Positions 36,701 through 49,566 of a DNA stretch of 64,000 nt are shown here, in pieces. Origin of the DNA: Cinclus cinclus (Eukaryota; Chordata; Aves; Passeriformes; Cinclidae); contig NC_085049.1 of the NCBI RefSeq assembly GCF_963662255.1, positions 53,553,158 to 53,617,157 on the forward strand. Reading direction: 5' to 3'. The first letter of the stretch is position 1. Every line of letters begins with the position of its first letter. A model generated the notes under the pieces. It saw only the letters and a program-made list of their open reading frames with translations. It searched no databases and was not told the origin of the DNA. Position numbers and translations under genes: made by a program.

Positions 36701-39040
36701 TTGTCTTAGTTTTTAATTTTTTTTTTTTTTTTGTGCCAGAGACATCAGTATCTCTTTTCCAGATGAATGCATAGTTATGATAATTAATAAATGTTTAGCC
36801 ATATTTTGTGCTAAAAATAATTCAAATAACTCTGGTTAAAACATAGACCCATCTACCAGGTTTAGTTTCTTGCATTATTTCATAATTCTGACTCATGTAA
36901 TTTTTAAAAAAAAAATGTGGATGCAGGCATTAGAAGTCTGTCTTGTCTGTCTACAATAACCTTTATTAAGCAAATATCCTAAAATTTAAAGAATTGATTA
37001 AAGCAGTAAACAATTTTAGATGCAGTAAGAATTAATCATGTATGTGTACGTATAGAAATTTTTTAATTGAAATCTTGACTTTTATGAAAATGTAGTAAGA
37101 AACTTGCAGTTAGAAGAAATATTTTAAAGCAATTTACCATCATAAGGAAAAAGCCTACCTTTGACAGTTTCTCTTTTAGAGTTACTGTGTGCAACTTGGT
37201 TAGAGTAGTTCTTTGTTTCTGCTGAGAGCCACTGGCTTCTCCTTCATGATCTGATTTTGGATGGCAGCATGGGGATTTGGGTCCCCAAAGGCAAGAAGCA
37301 AGATCTGCAGTTATAATACATGAAAGAGAGAATCCTCTGGAAATGCCAATTAAATAATGGAAAGCAGGTGATGGGTTTAAAAATCAGGGTTTGCTTTTTT
37401 TTTAATCAGATATTTTTCTTTTAGAATTTAGGAAACAACTTTGCCCTCTGAACAGCTAAGTCACCAAGAAGGAGCTTGTGCTTTGGAATGCTTCAGCTGG
37501 CTGGGTATATGTAGCTACCAAGGTGGAGTTTTCATGAGTGAAGCAAAATTGTTTAAGGTCACTGAAGTTTTATTGCATCTCATATGCAATCAGTGAATGG
37601 AAAAAAAAAGATTGTCAGGAACAAAGGAATAATAAGGCCAAGTGAGCCCTATCAAAGATATCTAGTGGAGTATGTTGGCCAAGTACAATCCTTACAACTA
37701 AGAGGCAGAAGAAAGTGAAAAGACTTTAAATCAAGCCTCAATTTCTGCCTGCCTCTGTCAAGATCTGTATAAAGTTAGGCAGCACCTTTGGCCTTGGTGA
37801 TAATAGAAATATACCTGCAGAACCACCAAAACTGATCTAATTTTGGGAGGTTCATATATTATTGACCTATCCAAAACCAGGTACAGACAGCACAGAGAGG
37901 TGATATTTCTCTCAGGGATAAACAGTACAGCTTCACCCTGAAGGGTCCCTGATCTTTACCTGTTATCAGAGTCAGGGAATTAAGTGCTAAGAGATGGAAA
38001 CTGCCCCAGCTCTGACATAACTCAGTCACAACAAGGTTGAAGATGACTTTTCTCGATTTGGCATTCAACTACTACAGTAATTGCAGCTTGGACTTCAATA
38101 AGCTTTAAAAAGACTACCTGTCAGGTTTGTCACTGATGTCAAAACTGTGTTTTTTTTGACAGAAAATTTTGCTTTTCTCTTATCAGATTGATTGGTCTTA
38201 GAAAGGTTAGACCCAGTGAGGATGTTGTTCAGTCATGTAGCTGATTCCATCAGGTTTGTGTAATATCAACTGCAGTAAATATATTAAAAATTCCAATTGT
38301 AGGTTGTATTACAGATCTAGGAGCCCAAAAGATAGATAAACTCTTTACATGCCCTTTGATGACATGATTTTGTTCTTGATATTTGAGTTTGTCTGAAATA
38401 ATTCCTACTTTTTGACCTCACTTTTTGTTATTAAATGTGTTTCCTTGTAGTTTAGTCAATGGTCCTTGACTAATCAGAGATGAAATGTATGATTGTAATC
38501 ATCTCTCACTGAGGAATGGGAATTTTTCTTCTATAAAACTCTTTACCAGCCCACTCAATCAATTCCAAAACTTCATTTTCCATTGTACAGAATGTAAAAT
38601 CTGTTTGCTAACAAATCCCCATTCTGTTTTTAAGTTATATATTTCTTCAGAGAACTGTCATAGTAGCAATGGTAGTAAACCTTTGCATGTTTACTTTCTT
38701 GTACAAAGGTAATAGGTTTTGAAGGGCTCTACTAAGGAGTTTACTTCAGTGTAAATAATGGTTTTTTTTTAAAGATGCTAAGTGTTATTGTCAGTGTCAG
38801 TATTTCCACGTGCGTGGAATTTGGTAAAGAGATTCAATTACTTGTGTCTCCTAAGATGGCTAGCACCTTGTATTTCCTCCAAGATTTTAGCATGACTTCA
38901 TTCTGCACCATGTCAAAATATGTTTTTAGTCCGGGCCAACACTCTCTAAAAACACTTTTTTTCTCTACTGGAAAACTGAAATCTTGTGTAATTAATTCTT
39001 GATTGGAATTTGTGTTGTTCTTACCTGGATTTTTATTTTC

Positions 39041-39152
39041 CTGAGTTTTTTTAGTTTGGTGCTCTGTTTTTGTTAGGTTTTTTTTTTGTTTATTTGATTG
39101 ATTTTTAGGGTTGGTTTGTTTGTTTGGGGGGTTTTGTTTTGGTTTTTTTGAT
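39041..39152. repeat. T/G-rich low-complexity tract
   Basis: A second T/G-rich block, with runs such as GGTTTTTTTTTTGTTT and TTTGTTTGTTTGGGGGG. Its complement gives a spurious KPKQNPPNKQTNPKNQ-type frame. Confidence 0.8.
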
Positions 39153-40884
39153 GTTGGCATTTTCTGGGCAGCAGAAAACTTCCAGTTTTCAATCAAATAC
39201 CCCTGCATGTTTTAATGTTTTAAGAAAAATTAATGTATCTTTTGAACACAGTAAAGTAAGATTTGTAGCTGTCAGTAGAAATGAATGTCAAGCAAAAGTT
39301 AAGGAAAATCAAATAACTTCAGTAAATTAACTTAAATTTAAGAAATCTGTACTTGGATGTTGTCTGATTGCAATCCCCATTTCCTACTAGCTAACTGAAA
39401 GCTTTATATAATTTCCACTAACACTGGAGTCTCAGCTCATATTGTTTGGCCCATAGCTGGATTTCTTCTAATTTCTTTTCAATTTTAGTCAGAAACCCTG
39501 TTTGCTTTTTAAGAGATTTGCAATCTCTAGCAGTCATATTATACAGAACAAGAGGAAGAGTCTGTGCTTGGTCTTCTGTTTGACAGGAAGGCTGTCTTCA
39601 ACAGAAGTGCTCCACTGCTATTGCTTTTGCAACATATCATTACAATCAGTATCATTTGTTCCATGCTTTTTCAGCATCTGTGAAGCAGCAGCTGGTTACT
39701 GCTTTCTTCATCATCAAAGTGCTTTCAAGGACATTGGACTAGAAACTTCTAGGAGAATTTTATTAATTTGCAAACACGGGAATATGAGAATTTCAGTGTT
39801 GGTTTTAAATGTAGGTCAAATAAGATGTTAAGAAATATTGGGGAAGACTCACCCAAAGTGGGAATGTGTGTGTTAATCCAAATATGAAGCATCCTCTTGG
39901 AAGCAGTGGTGTGTTCTTCCTGTAATCTTGGTGATTGTCCATTATTTTGATAGTTTTAATTTTCTTCTTTATAACTACCTTTTTTTTTTTCTGGGGGTAC
40001 CAGAAATAATATTGGTTCCTTGAAATTTTTGTGTTGACATAAGATGTCTACATTTTATACACTTCACTCTGTGGATTCACATGGATCTAACACAAATAAA
40101 TTTTCATCAAAGAGACACCATGGCATATTTTAGCCACCTATAATTCTTCAGCAGTGCTGAGCATCTACAAATGGTGCTTAATTAATAGTTACCAATCTAC
40201 ATTTCACTTCTGTGAAGTTTGGCAATGAAACTAAAAAGATGTGGATGTTTCCATTTAGAAGGCGTCATGCTGTTGGCATTTCCTTTGCTTATTTGTTCTT
40301 ACATGAAAGTGGGATTCCATTTTTATGGCAAAGCTATCAAGATATGTATCATGAAGAAGCAGTTGCTGTCTTAGCTAATCAGCAATTTTTAATAATAATA
40401 CAGCATAAACTTGAGAAAGTTCAGATACAAAATGGTCAAAAGTTAATGCTTTAAAATAGGTAAGAAACTGTAATAGAGACCTTAAGGGACAGAGGAATAT
40501 AGATTATTTCAATATTTTGTCATATTCTTCATTTAGCTCATGCAAACCCATTGCAGATACTGTTGAATAACACCATCAAATATACTAAAATTTCTTTGAA
40601 CGTACTATAAGATGACATCTCTGTGCTATTTGTTAGACCTAGAAATTCAAGGTAATTCTTGCTTTCATAATTCATTTAGAATGAGTGAGGCTGATCATTT
40701 TGGAAAGCGACACAGCAAACTTTGCTGTTGGGATTTCTCCACCTGTGCGCTTCTCACTAAAGTATCTATACTTCTGTTGCATGTCATTTGGTAAATATAA
40801 GTCCAATTCATTAATTGCGTACTATAACTTTTAATTAGCTACTATAATTTTTAGAGGAACCTCATTTATTTTATTCTGTTGTTA

Positions 40885-41260
40885 CAAAAGCATAGACTCA
40901 TTGAGGTGGGAAAGTATCAATCTCCTTGCTCGAAGCAGCATCAACTACAGCATGTTGTTTTGGAGGTCAAGCCCATTTGCAGGTAGGACTGAACATTTCT
41001 GAGGGTGAAGACTGCAACTTCTCTGGGCAACCTGTTCTGGTGTTCAACTTTGACATTAAAAAAGGGGTTTCATTACATATGAGAACAATTTCCTTTATGT
41101 TGCCTCTCTAACTTGAAATGGTTAGTATTGAAAATTTGCCTGGCTCTTCCACACTGCCTTGCATCTGAGATTTATACATGTTCTCCCCTGAATCCTTCTT
41201 CTCATGGTTAAGTGATCCTAGCTCTCTCACTCTTTCCTCATATTTCAAAAATTGGAAATT
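40885..41260 (-). mobile_element. Degenerate CR1 LINE fragment, antisense
   Basis: Read on the + strand, AAAGCATAGACTCATTGAGG, then CTTCTCTGGGCAACCTGTTC, then GGTTTCATTACATATG, and near 41215 CTAGCTCTCTCACTCTTTCC, follow the order of a reverse-complemented CR1 3' region (consensus around CTTCTCTGGGCAACCTGTTC and CTCTCTCAGCCTTTCCTCAT). It is strongly diverged; the far end is uncertain. Confidence 0.6.
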
Positions 41261-42459
41261 TTTATTTAGGTGAGGAAACCATATTTTAAATATTTTAAAT
41301 ACAAAAAGATTCTACAAGATATTCTAAAATCCATCCCAACTTCCTTATTGATGTATTTTTGTTATTCCTAATAATTTTATTATAGATATGCTGATCCTAA
41401 ACCCATCATATTCTTCCTCCCTTTCTATTAAAATATCTCCTAGGACCTCTGCATGTCATTTTAGTGTGTAAAGTGTTCATAATATTCTAATATTTCTCTT
41501 TAGTGCTTAAAATGAAAAAAAATTGCAGTGTCTGCAGTTGCTTAACGTTTAAGGTGCAATGGTTGTAATTAATACTGTGGAATACTAATGTACATATATT
41601 TCAATGCTATTTTGATTTCTGCCATCAGGAGATAAGTGTCCTTTCACATAACTAGCACTAGAAAAACCTTATATTAACTCACTCTGTTCATACAATAATT
41701 TCCTTTTGGTTTATAGCCTGTTCTTCAGTGCCTAAAAATGTCAGAAAAACATTTCTCTCTGCCTTTTCCAGCATGTCTGCATTACCTAGGAAAACAAATA
41801 ATAAAAATATCTCCAATCTAACCTTTCTGAACTGTAAAACCTCTGACAGTAGCTACATGTGTTTTTCCTAACTTCTTTTTTCAGTAACACTTACCAGATT
41901 CCTAATTAGCCTCCCTTCTTCCAAATTTCTTTCCCCTGAATTAATTTGTAACTTCTAAGGGTAAATATTTTCCAGTTGCAAATTTGCACTAATATCTGGT
42001 CTTCTCTATGTACTATCTTTCAGTAGGTAAAGGTCAGTGAGGGACAAGAAATGTGACTTCAAATGAAACAGATCAGGCAAAATTTTCATATGGCTTACAT
42101 GGAGTAAGTAACAAGTGCTAAATGTTAAGATTTTTTTACTCTAGTTCAGGCTCTTTCTTGGAGGCATCTCACTCTGGTCAAGCATCTTAGAATCTCATCT
42201 TGCAGAAGTGTGTGGGAGGCTTTGAGTCTCTTTCTTGCAAAATTTTATTCAAATGAAAACAGCAAAAATAAAATCAATAGTAGAACACTTTTTTTTTCAT
42301 TGAAGTTTCACTTGCAAGAATCTTAATTTCATACAAATAGCAGGATATAAAAATAAGTAATAACACCTCTTACTCTGAAATGTATCAAGGTATTGATCAA
42401 GTACTCAGGATGAGGGATACAGCATCCTCACTGTTTTTCAGGTTGATTTGAAAATGAAG

Positions 42460-42692
42460 ACGCATTAATTCCATTTGGATGTTAAGAAAAGTTCTTCACT
42501 GTGAAGGTGGTGAGGCACAGGGACAGATTGTCCAGAGAAGCTGTGGATGGCCCCTACCTGGCAGTGTTCACGGCCGGGTTGGATTGGGCACTGATCTACC
42601 TGGTTTATTGGAAGGTGTCCCTACCCTTGGACAGAAACCAGATCATATTTAAGGTCCCTTCCAACCCAAACCATTCTAGGATTAGCTATGGA
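42460..42692 (+). mobile_element. CR1 LINE 3' fragment
   Basis: Motifs in CR1 order: GTTCTTCACTGTGAAGGTGG, GAGGCACAGGGACAGATTGT, CAGAGAAGCTGTGGATGGCC, and the 3' end AAGGTCCCTTCCAACCCAAA followed by CCATTCTAGGAT. This is the best preserved CR1 terminus in the window, 5'-truncated. Confidence 0.9.
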
Positions 42693-44764
42693 AATAGGGG
42701 GAGTTTTTTCCTACCTTATTGGTTGGTCCCATAGGCTCTTCTTATTAAGATTTAGTTAACATTTTCATTTATCAAATACAGCTTCACTTAGAAACCCACT
42801 TAAGATAGTGGTTCAAATCCTAAAATCCCTTTTTCCTCCCCCTTCCCTTTTCCCATTCCCTATGTGTTTATGAGCTTAGTGATTGTGGGAAATGTTATGT
42901 TATCCATATAACATTTTCATTAAGTGCATGATACTACAGGTCTTGTCTTGCACCAGTCATATTGAGCCAAAATCTATGTTTTATAATCAGTAAATTTCTT
43001 GACTGTAGTGGATTTTTTGCTCAATTTAAGACCTTCAGAATTTGGTCTGTAATTTTCTGTGCACTAAAAGAACTTAATCATGTTTTCATGAAATAAATCT
43101 AGTATTCTTTTTTTATTGCTTTCTCCCTTCCAGGATCTCATTTCCTCTAAGACATCTGGCATGTAAAATTGGCTGACAGGAAAGTTGCCTGGTGCATGAG
43201 CCTTGGAATGTTAGCACTCTAAAGCTCAGTGCCCTATCATGGGTGTGTTTTTCATAATGTTAGGAAGGATAAGTTTCCAATTTATTCTTGTGCACAGACT
43301 CAGGATTTTTCTTTTGACAGTGCCTTCACCAGTTATATGTAGGATCTGGTATTGTACAGAGAGCCACTATGTGTTCAACTAATCAGTCTCAAAAACAAGA
43401 CATCAAAGCTGAAAGGCTTGATATCCTCTCTGAATTGAATGCCATGAATTCATTCACAAGGACTGTAGATGTTTTTTTCCCCAACTTGTGTTTTTACTAC
43501 TCTGTTACAAGGTTGATGGACTGTAAAAATATTTGCTTTACAGAATAGTCATGTTCTATGTCTTTCTAGTAAAACAAACAAAACCAAATACCACTCAACC
43601 TGAAATCATTCTTTGGTTCCACTAATATGAGAGGTTTCAAGTGATCATAGTTTATTCTGGATGGGGCTTTTAGGCAGGCTTATAGCTGAAGTGTTTTTAG
43701 TTTTTTAATATAAGGAATGTATAATTGAAATATTCTGAGCTGCTGTCATCTACTGCACATAACATATGAGTGGTATTATTCCATTTGTCAGAATTGCATC
43801 ACATTTGAGCTGTCATATATTCAGCTATACTGAAGTCTTTCTTAATTATATTGGAAGTCTATATTGCTCCTCTTTCTTGCTCAGTGCAGGCTGAAGCTTT
43901 CTCATTTGTATGTTTCCACTCAGCATATTTGATTTTCCTTTCCTGTCTGGTTTTCCTTAATTCTGCATTATGCAAATTTTTTCACTTTTGGCTGCTTTAC
44001 ATCTGTGGAATTCCAAGCAGGAGAAATCAGAATTTATTTTCTTTTCCTAATAAACAGCAATATAACAGTGAAATACCCTAAGTGCTCTACTAACTGCAAA
44101 TATCTTCTCGCTGGCACTGTAATAAATGTGTATAAACTCTTAGGATTTCCACTGCTATGGAGGTAGGGAACTTGCCTTGATTTTTGTTATTCATAGATAA
44201 GTCACCAAAAATATGTATTTTTAGGAAAAAAAAATATTTTAGAGAGCCAAACATTTTGCAGGCTGTGCATAGCCCTGAATCTCTGCTGAGAATTTACTCC
44301 AGAGACAGAACCTAAAATGATACAGCCATAGAAAGGATATTGCATGAATCTGAAATCTATGCCTCCTTCACATTTCAGCTATTGGTTTTGCACAAGGGAA
44401 ATAGTTTCTTTTTTGTAAATTTTTTTGTAAAATGATGCCTTCTGTGTCACATACATTTACCATTTAAAGGAACATTTTTAAAACTTTATAGGTAGATAAT
44501 TTCTAATTTCTAGTAAACTATGTTGCACAATGCTGGTGCATAAAGGATTTTGAAATTTACACTAAAAGCAGATTTCAACATCTTCCTTGAAGAATTAAAA
44601 AGAAATGTGCAGAATCTTGAATTTTGAACTCAGATTTGTGCATATCTGTAATACTCTGCTGCTAAATGTTTAATAATTTGTCTGTGCTGTATATATTCAT
44701 TGATATCACTTTCCTGTCAGACAATGCAGTTAATGGAAGGCAGTCTTTAAGTGTTTAATTTACT

Positions 44765-44950
44765 CTGCCATCTCTTTCCAAGACTGAAAGAACCCAAGAT
44801 TTTCATGTTTTCTTGTATGCCATGTTTCCTAGATCAATGGTTATTTTTGCATCCCTTTGGTACTTTCCATTCAAGACCATTTATGGACTTTGATGCAAAA
44901 ACTGTGTACAGCATTCCAGTGGAGCCTTTAATGCTTCTGAAGTTGCTGTA
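44765..44950 (-). mobile_element. Ancient CR1/L3-like fragment, antisense
   Basis: On the + strand it reads AGACTGAAAGAACCCAAGAT near the start and GTGTACAGCATTCCAGTGGA near the end. These match, at low identity, the reverse-complemented CR1/L3 region that in well-kept copies reads CTGAAGAAGCCCAGCTCTCT and ACACAGTACTCCAGGTG. Spacing between the two motifs is right. Confidence 0.5.
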
Positions 44951-45937
44951 TTTTCTTTCTATTTTCTATTCTTTCTCCCCTAATTTTGAATATGCATTTT
45001 ACTATGAATTGGCTCAAGTGAAAATGAAATAAATAGTTAAGTAAATTTAGTTTACTAAAGATGAAGAATTTTTCTCCTTGCTTGATGAAATTTGTGTGCA
45101 AAATATAACAGCCTTGTAATTTTTTTTTACTATGGTTTTTGTATGAGGATGTGACAAAGTTATCACTGGGGGATTGTACTTTTGAATATATAACGTGATG
45201 TTACATGAGTGATAAGGTGTTTTAAATTGCTATATGAGAAGCCTTGTTAGGATTTCTCAGTCCTGGATTTTGTGCTAATAGGGAGGTGGAGCATTAATAT
45301 TTAAAATAGCTCATGATATCTATGGCAGGATAAATTTATGACACTTTCAGAGGACATTTTTCTCTACTGCCTAAGAGCCAGGCCTGAAAACTAGAATTTT
45401 CAAGAGTTGCACATAGTTCTGGTGAATGGGTGCAAATGCACAAATTTCTTGGAAATTCCTCTCTTACTTTTTTTCTTTAGTGAATCAAGCAGATGCTAAG
45501 TGAAAGCTGGAAGCTAAAGTTAGCAGAAATCAGAATTCACTTGCTCAGTGTTTCAGGGTGTCTAAAATTCTACAGAGATAGGTATGTGTATCTGTTTATC
45601 TAGATAACCAAATTTAGATGTTTTACCCCAAAGATGTAACTGGGTCAGCTGGCATTCTTTTTTCAAGTTTCTGCCCTGGATGAACTCCTCTGCATCCTCT
45701 AGAACAATGAAATGAGCAGTTTGAAAGAAATGTTTCCTCCTCAAAATGCTGCTTTGCTAATACATAAACATCACACTTGATCTTCTATATAAAAACATTT
45801 TTTGCAAGGACAAGTTTAAGTTCTTGAAATACTACGTGGCATATTTTCCAAGTATAAGTTTGAGGCAGTCATCTGAAATCTGGGACTGTAATTTCTTAGC
45901 TATGATTTTGGTCTTCTTGAGATCTGGAATTTAAGGT

Positions 45938-46200
45938 GAGATGAATGGCCTTAAAATGAAAGAGGGTGGATTTAGATTAGATTTTTAGGAAGAAATTCTT
46001 TCCTGTGAGGGTGCTGAGGCACTGGCATAGGTTGCCCAAAGAAGCTGTGGATGCCCTCCTTGAATGTATTCAAGGCCAGACTGGATGGGGCTTTGTGCAT
46101 CCTGGTCTGATGGAAGGCATCCCTGCTCATGGCAGGGGGGTTGGGACTAGATGATTTATAAGGTCCCTTCCAACCCAAAGCACTTCATGGTTCTGTCAAT
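45938..46200 (+). mobile_element. CR1 LINE 3' fragment
   Basis: A good CR1 copy: TGAAAGAGGGTGGATTTAGA, GGAAGAAATTCTTTCCTGTG, AAGAAGCTGTGGATGCCCTC, CATGGCAGGGGGGTTGGGAC and AAGGTCCCTTCCAACCCAAA in that order, ending at TGGTTCTGTCAATG. Confidence 0.9.
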
Positions 46201-47355
46201 GTTTCTCTTCAGTCAATAATGCTGTGCTTCCATACTCTTACTGCTTTTTTCTTGACCCAGTATGTAAACAGAGATGTCTTTACTAAGCCTTTAAAACAAG
46301 CAAAATCTTCGTCTTCTTCTGAGCAGTAGAGCATGACAAATAATTATGTGAATTTAGTGTATTTACTTTTCTGTATTCAAAAACTTCCCAAAATGTCATT
46401 TGATTAAGCAGAAAAAACCCTCGGTGAATGCCATGAGGAATATTAATGAATATTCACAATTTCATTGTCTCCATCTGGTTTTCATAAGTTATTTTTTAAA
46501 TTGCACGCTAGTCTTTCCACTTATATGAGTAATGTTTTATTCTCCAGAGACTGAAGGAATTGTATTCACAATACGATTTTATTGAAGCATTCTCTTTTTC
46601 AATTGAAGTTGAAAACTTTAATCAGCTGGTAAATCGGAGTGTACTTGTTTCAGCTTGCTTGTCTGAAGATCTTGCTTCCCTTATAATACAAGATTCTTAA
46701 ATGTTACTGGCCAGATGGTGGTCAGACGAGGGGTCTCTGTTAGCAATTTGAAAAGTATTTATTGGTTTATTTTCTTGAACTATCTCAGTTTTGTCTCTTT
46801 TGAAATTTTTTTTGTTATTCTGATAGCATAGTTTCTGTTGTGCAGCCCTACTGACAAAGAAATATATTGAGAAATATGTAGCCATTGCTGATTTCTCCTA
46901 ATTCAATACCACTTGATTACATTAATGATTTAATTTCCTGGTTTGATCCCACAGACATAGATTTCTCAAGTGATTATTAGAGACCAAATCCCCTTACCAT
47001 TCCTCTTGGTAGCTGAATTTCTGTTTGTTCAGGAGATCAATGAGAGTCTGTTTTGACAGAAGAATAATAAAAATAAACCGGTTGATGGTAGGTATATAGT
47101 TCAGATTGCAATTGAAACTAGTGCATGGTGTTTGCAATGATCATAGAAAATGGCATCTGTTTTAGTTTACAGGCCTATTCAGAAGGACTTTGGTATCTGA
47201 GGATGGTACTTAAGTGGGTGTTTTCAGTATGATTTCTAGGCTGATGTTAGGATAGCAGCTTGCTGTCCTTCAACTTCTGAATTTGCGGTCTGGTAGATTC
47301 CAGTGGGTGAGACTTTTAAACTTGCAGGATGTTACAAGTCAGATAAATATATTCC

Positions 47356-47385
47356 GTGTATATATGTATATACACACAAACACAT
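47356..47385. repeat. TA/CA microsatellite
   Basis: Alternating purine-pyrimidine sequence, TGTATATATGTATATACACAC and a few more CA units. Confidence 0.7.
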
Positions 47386-49264
47386 CTGGTATGTTTATCT
47401 TACATCATGCTCAAATGAATGCAATAGCTTAATTTTTCTAAAGTTACTCTAAAAAGCCTGGGTTGACTTTTTTTATGTGTTTTAGCACACAGATTAATTT
47501 CTTCAGCAAATAAAGAATTTAAAACAGTGACTAGCAAGGCAAACTTAAAGGCACAAGCAACAAATTTAAATGAGTGAATTGTTGTTGTCCCATGACATAA
47601 AGATAAATAATTTCTTTGCAACTGGGTGAGGTAATCATATAAATGTCCAAAATCTTGACAGCACTTCCTCTTGGTGTCAGTACCTTTCTCATCAGGTCTA
47701 TCCTACGCTTGATGCTTTTTTTCTCAGTTCCAGAATAATAGAATAGCTGCAGCAAAGTATTTGGTGTAAACAGTGAATATAAAACCAGTGTTGGAATTCC
47801 TGAGTGCTGCTCTTGCTTTTGTTTTATCTGGGTTTTAGCAAATTAGCTAGAATTCGTTCTTTCCCTTTTGTTTGATACAAAAAGAAGATAATTCTGCTTC
47901 ATTTTCTTCTAAAAAACCACTGTGATATGTTCCAGAAGTAGAATTATTCCTCCATTATCTCATAACATAATTATCTATACTAGTTACTGTCAACTTTCTT
48001 GTTATGTTCAAATTATATGGCATATCACCTTGATAGTTCAGGCTTCAGTAGTCTGAGGTACCATGTGATACATTTTTAAACTGAGAGGCTTACAGGGGCT
48101 TTTGTAATATATTATTATGTATTTACTGTTATGATTTAGCTTTTACATTTTTGCGTTTGGCCTTTCATTTTCCTTAAATTCTTGGGCTAAAATTTTGCAG
48201 ATTTATTCTCTTCCTGAGCAGTATTTGTAATTGTTTGAACCTTCTGAAACTGGGCAAATAATACACATTTCTGGGTAGAGGGGCAAGCTGGATAGGAAAG
48301 AATCCACTGTATTACTATAAATTATTGTGGATTCTTTTTAGCTAAATATTGACCAAAATTTTTTAGAATGGAAGAGACTTTCCAAATAAAAATTGCATTT
48401 GTTTGTTCCACTGTTTGCACTGATAGTTTGATAACCCTTTTCAAATTGTGTATTGCACATTAAGTCTGCTTTTTGTGCAGCTGGGAATCTCTCGTCTGCA
48501 TATAAGCACGTGCTGAATACATCTAATGGTTCTTGCTTTTTCTGGTGCTTGAGAGAGTTTAAGAAATCGATGTAACAAGTCAGGAAGAATTCACAAGATA
48601 TTGGAAAAGCACTGTGATGTCATGGGTTAAATTCTGATTTTTTTAATCAAGGTCCCAGGGACAATTTACCTGTACTGGACACTATTGTACTGAGTGATAT
48701 TGGGAAGTTATTCTGTCCATTATAAAATAAAAACAGTATGGTTCATTTCTCACATTTGCAAATGTAAGAGGCATAATAAAGTAAAATATAAATAAAATAT
48801 TCTTTGGAAGTTTTCAGCTTTAAGTAAATAAATTACTGTGTTTATTTGCTGCTGGGAAGCTTGAAGAAATAGAAAGCACAGCAAAGAGAAAGACACACAG
48901 TTTCTTGCTCATGACCTAGATTTACTCTCACACAAGAAGGTGTACAGTATGAAATCTTTTTTCTGAGAGATTCTCTGGATGGATAATTATTCGAATATGA
49001 GGGATAGGAAGGAAAGTTTAGCACTGATATTTTTAGTACAAAAAATATTTTTCACACAGAACACAACAGTTGAAAAACAAGCAGAGAGTAAAAAAGGAAG
49101 TGCTTCCATTATTGATGAATGCTAAAGATAATGCCAGCAAGGATAGTTTTAAAACAAGATATATAATCATTGTCACTTTCTGAAGCAATAATTTGTCAAG
49201 GTACTGGAAAATTACTTTCAGATGAAAATTCAAACACACATTTTCAGAATGTTCTTTTCTTACA

Positions 49265-49566
49265 GTCTACAGCTTCCTCATGAAGGGAAGAGGAGGGGCA
49301 GGAACTGATCTTTTCTCTCTGGTGGCAGGGCCTGAGGGAACTCCATGAAGTTGTGCCATGGAGGTTTAGGCTGGATATCAGGAAAAGTTTATCTCCCAGA
49401 GGGTGGTGGGCACTGGAACAGGCTCCCTAGGGGAGTGCTCATGGAAGTTCAAAAAGAATTTGGTCAATGCTGTCAAGCACATGATATGATTCTTGGTGTT
49501 GTCCAGTGCAGGGCCAGGAGTTGGACTTTGATGACCCTTCCAATTCAGAATATTGTATGATTCTCT
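49265..49566 (+). mobile_element. CR1 LINE 3' fragment (same subfamily as 16505-16865)
   Basis: It starts CTACAGCTTCCTCATGAAGG, shares GGGCACTGGAACAGGCTCCC and GCAGGGCCAGGAGTTGGACT with that subfamily, and ends with CCCTTCCAATTCAGAATATT then GTATGATTCT, the CR1 3' repeat unit. An internal deletion is likely around GTGCTCATGGAAGTTC relative to the other copy. Confidence 0.85.

Noticed and set aside
38834..39208. 124-codon open frame on the - strand
   Set aside because: Its length comes from the T/G-rich tract; the translation is K/N/P/Q/T low complexity.
42501..42734. 77-codon + strand open frame
   Set aside because: It lies in the noncoding 3' part of a CR1 fragment.
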